Position numbers and translations under genes: made by a program. A stretch of 64,000 nt of DNA from Streptantibioticus silvisoli (GTDB taxonomy: Bacteria > Actinomycetota > Actinomycetes > Streptomycetales > Streptomycetaceae), in assembly GCF_027947535.2 (NCBI RefSeq), contig NZ_JAAGKO020000037.1, positions 22,121 through 86,120 on the forward strand, written 5' to 3'. This document shows, piece by piece, positions 63,604-64,000 of the stretch; positions within the stretch are counted from its first letter, which is position 1, and the number at the start of each line of letters is the position of its first letter. The notes beneath the pieces are model-generated. The model made no database searches. It was not told the DNA's origin and saw only the letters and a list, made by a program, of their open reading frames with translations.

Positions 63604-64000
63604 GGGGTGTACCGCGCGGCGGGCCGCTGCGATGGGGCAACGATACCAAGGATTGGGGGTGCGTTTCACACGCGTATCCGGAGGCGACCGGACCGGCCGC
63701 GGACTGCGCGTTATGCCCGATAGGGGCGCCGTACACCGGAAGCGCGCGGGCCGCGGCGGCTTGGTGGGGTGAGTGCCCTCGGGGGTCGTCTCGTTCGGGT
63801 TGGTCAGCTCCTCCCGGCGCTGCGCATGAACGCGGCGCCGTCGGCGCACCGGAGACCACGCCGACGGTGAGCCTCCACCTCCGTCCGCCACCTCACCGCA
63901 CCCCACCCCGTCCCTCCCCCGCCCGCCGCCCTGGGGGGGGCGGGGGGGGGTGGGGCGGGGGGGGGTGGGGGGTGGTGGGGGGCGGGGGGGGAGGGGCAAC
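63604..64000. other. Right end of window, no gene seen
   Basis: Upstream flank of tRNA-Leu, then ordinary GC-rich sequence without a supported gene; the final ~70 bases are almost only G. Confidence 0.6.
63931..63995 (+). repeat. Poly-G low-complexity tract
   Basis: Runs of 6-9 G separated by single C, T or A, covering nearly all of the last 65 bases. It could form G-quadruplexes, but it is also the look of a degraded read or assembly end. Confidence 0.85.

Noticed and set aside
63569..63999. Small minus-strand frames to the right of tRNA-Leu
   Set aside because: They run through the tRNA gene and the poly-G tract and have no conserved features.

Overview
This is a 64-kb stretch of very GC-rich DNA from an actinomycete, most likely Streptomyces or a close relative in the Streptomycetaceae. 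Evidence for this is the strong G/C bias at third codon positions, frequent GTG and TTG starts, stop/start overlaps (ATGA, GTGA), and family content: an SCO5918-type protein beside a DEAD-box helicase and a cold-shock protein, DUF6177, DUF6507 and DUF6745 proteins, and a Streptomyces-style type VII secretion (ESX) locus. No plasmid or phage replication genes were seen. The first gene is cut by the left edge.

Left part (1-36.6 kb): mostly housekeeping or conserved accessory genes. In order: the STM4014/STM4015 end of an STM4011-4015-type cluster; a small protein plus a DUF6745 protein; metX and metY for methionine synthesis, preceded by a multiply broken beta-carbonic anhydrase; an APC-type transporter; a five-gene SWIM/VWA/MoxR-ATPase/DUF5682 operon resembling Escherichia coli yehLMPQ; an ABC exporter with its own two-component system; an acyl-ACP desaturase; a cold-adaptation group (csp, DEAD-box helicase, SCO5918-like); a secreted discoidin/GH64 beta-1,3-glucanase under a LacI-type operator; an ArsR-SRPBCC pair with a probably leaderless mRNA; a UvrA2-like ABC protein; a lectin-like beta-propeller; two small membrane proteins; a nicotinamidase; and a four-EF-hand calcium-binding protein.

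Right part (36.6-63.6 kb): accessory and mobile in character. It holds a DUF7873 fragment, an RHS polymorphic toxin with its SUKH immunity protein and an upstream WXG100-like protein, a PAP2 phosphatase, a frameshifted small gene, a large secreted beta-helix/PKD protein, and an ESX locus (two WXG100-type proteins, DUF6507, a PD-(D/E)xK toxin, Imm49, a small membrane protein, EccD, a MinD-like ATPase, EccC, DUF6177). EccB, EccE and the mycosin protease are not in the window.

The most striking structure is in this right part. Three decayed copies of the C-terminal end of a large serine recombinase lie at about 44.8-45.2, 49.1-49.4 and 63.25-63.5 kb. Each is followed by a hairpin and then by sequence matching the 3' end of tRNA-Leu. 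The third copy runs into the intact tRNA-Leu(GAG) gene at 63.5-63.6 kb. This is read as successive insertion of integrative elements at one tRNA gene, with the beta-helix gene in one segment and the ESX/toxin locus in the next.

Regulatory signals visible in the DNA include several perfect palindromes between the ABC operon and the desaturase, the LacI-type operator before the glucanase, the ArsR operator/promoter, and many terminator-like hairpins. Short tandem repeats (17-21 bp) occupy several intergenic stretches. The last ~70 bases are almost pure G and may be an assembly artefact.
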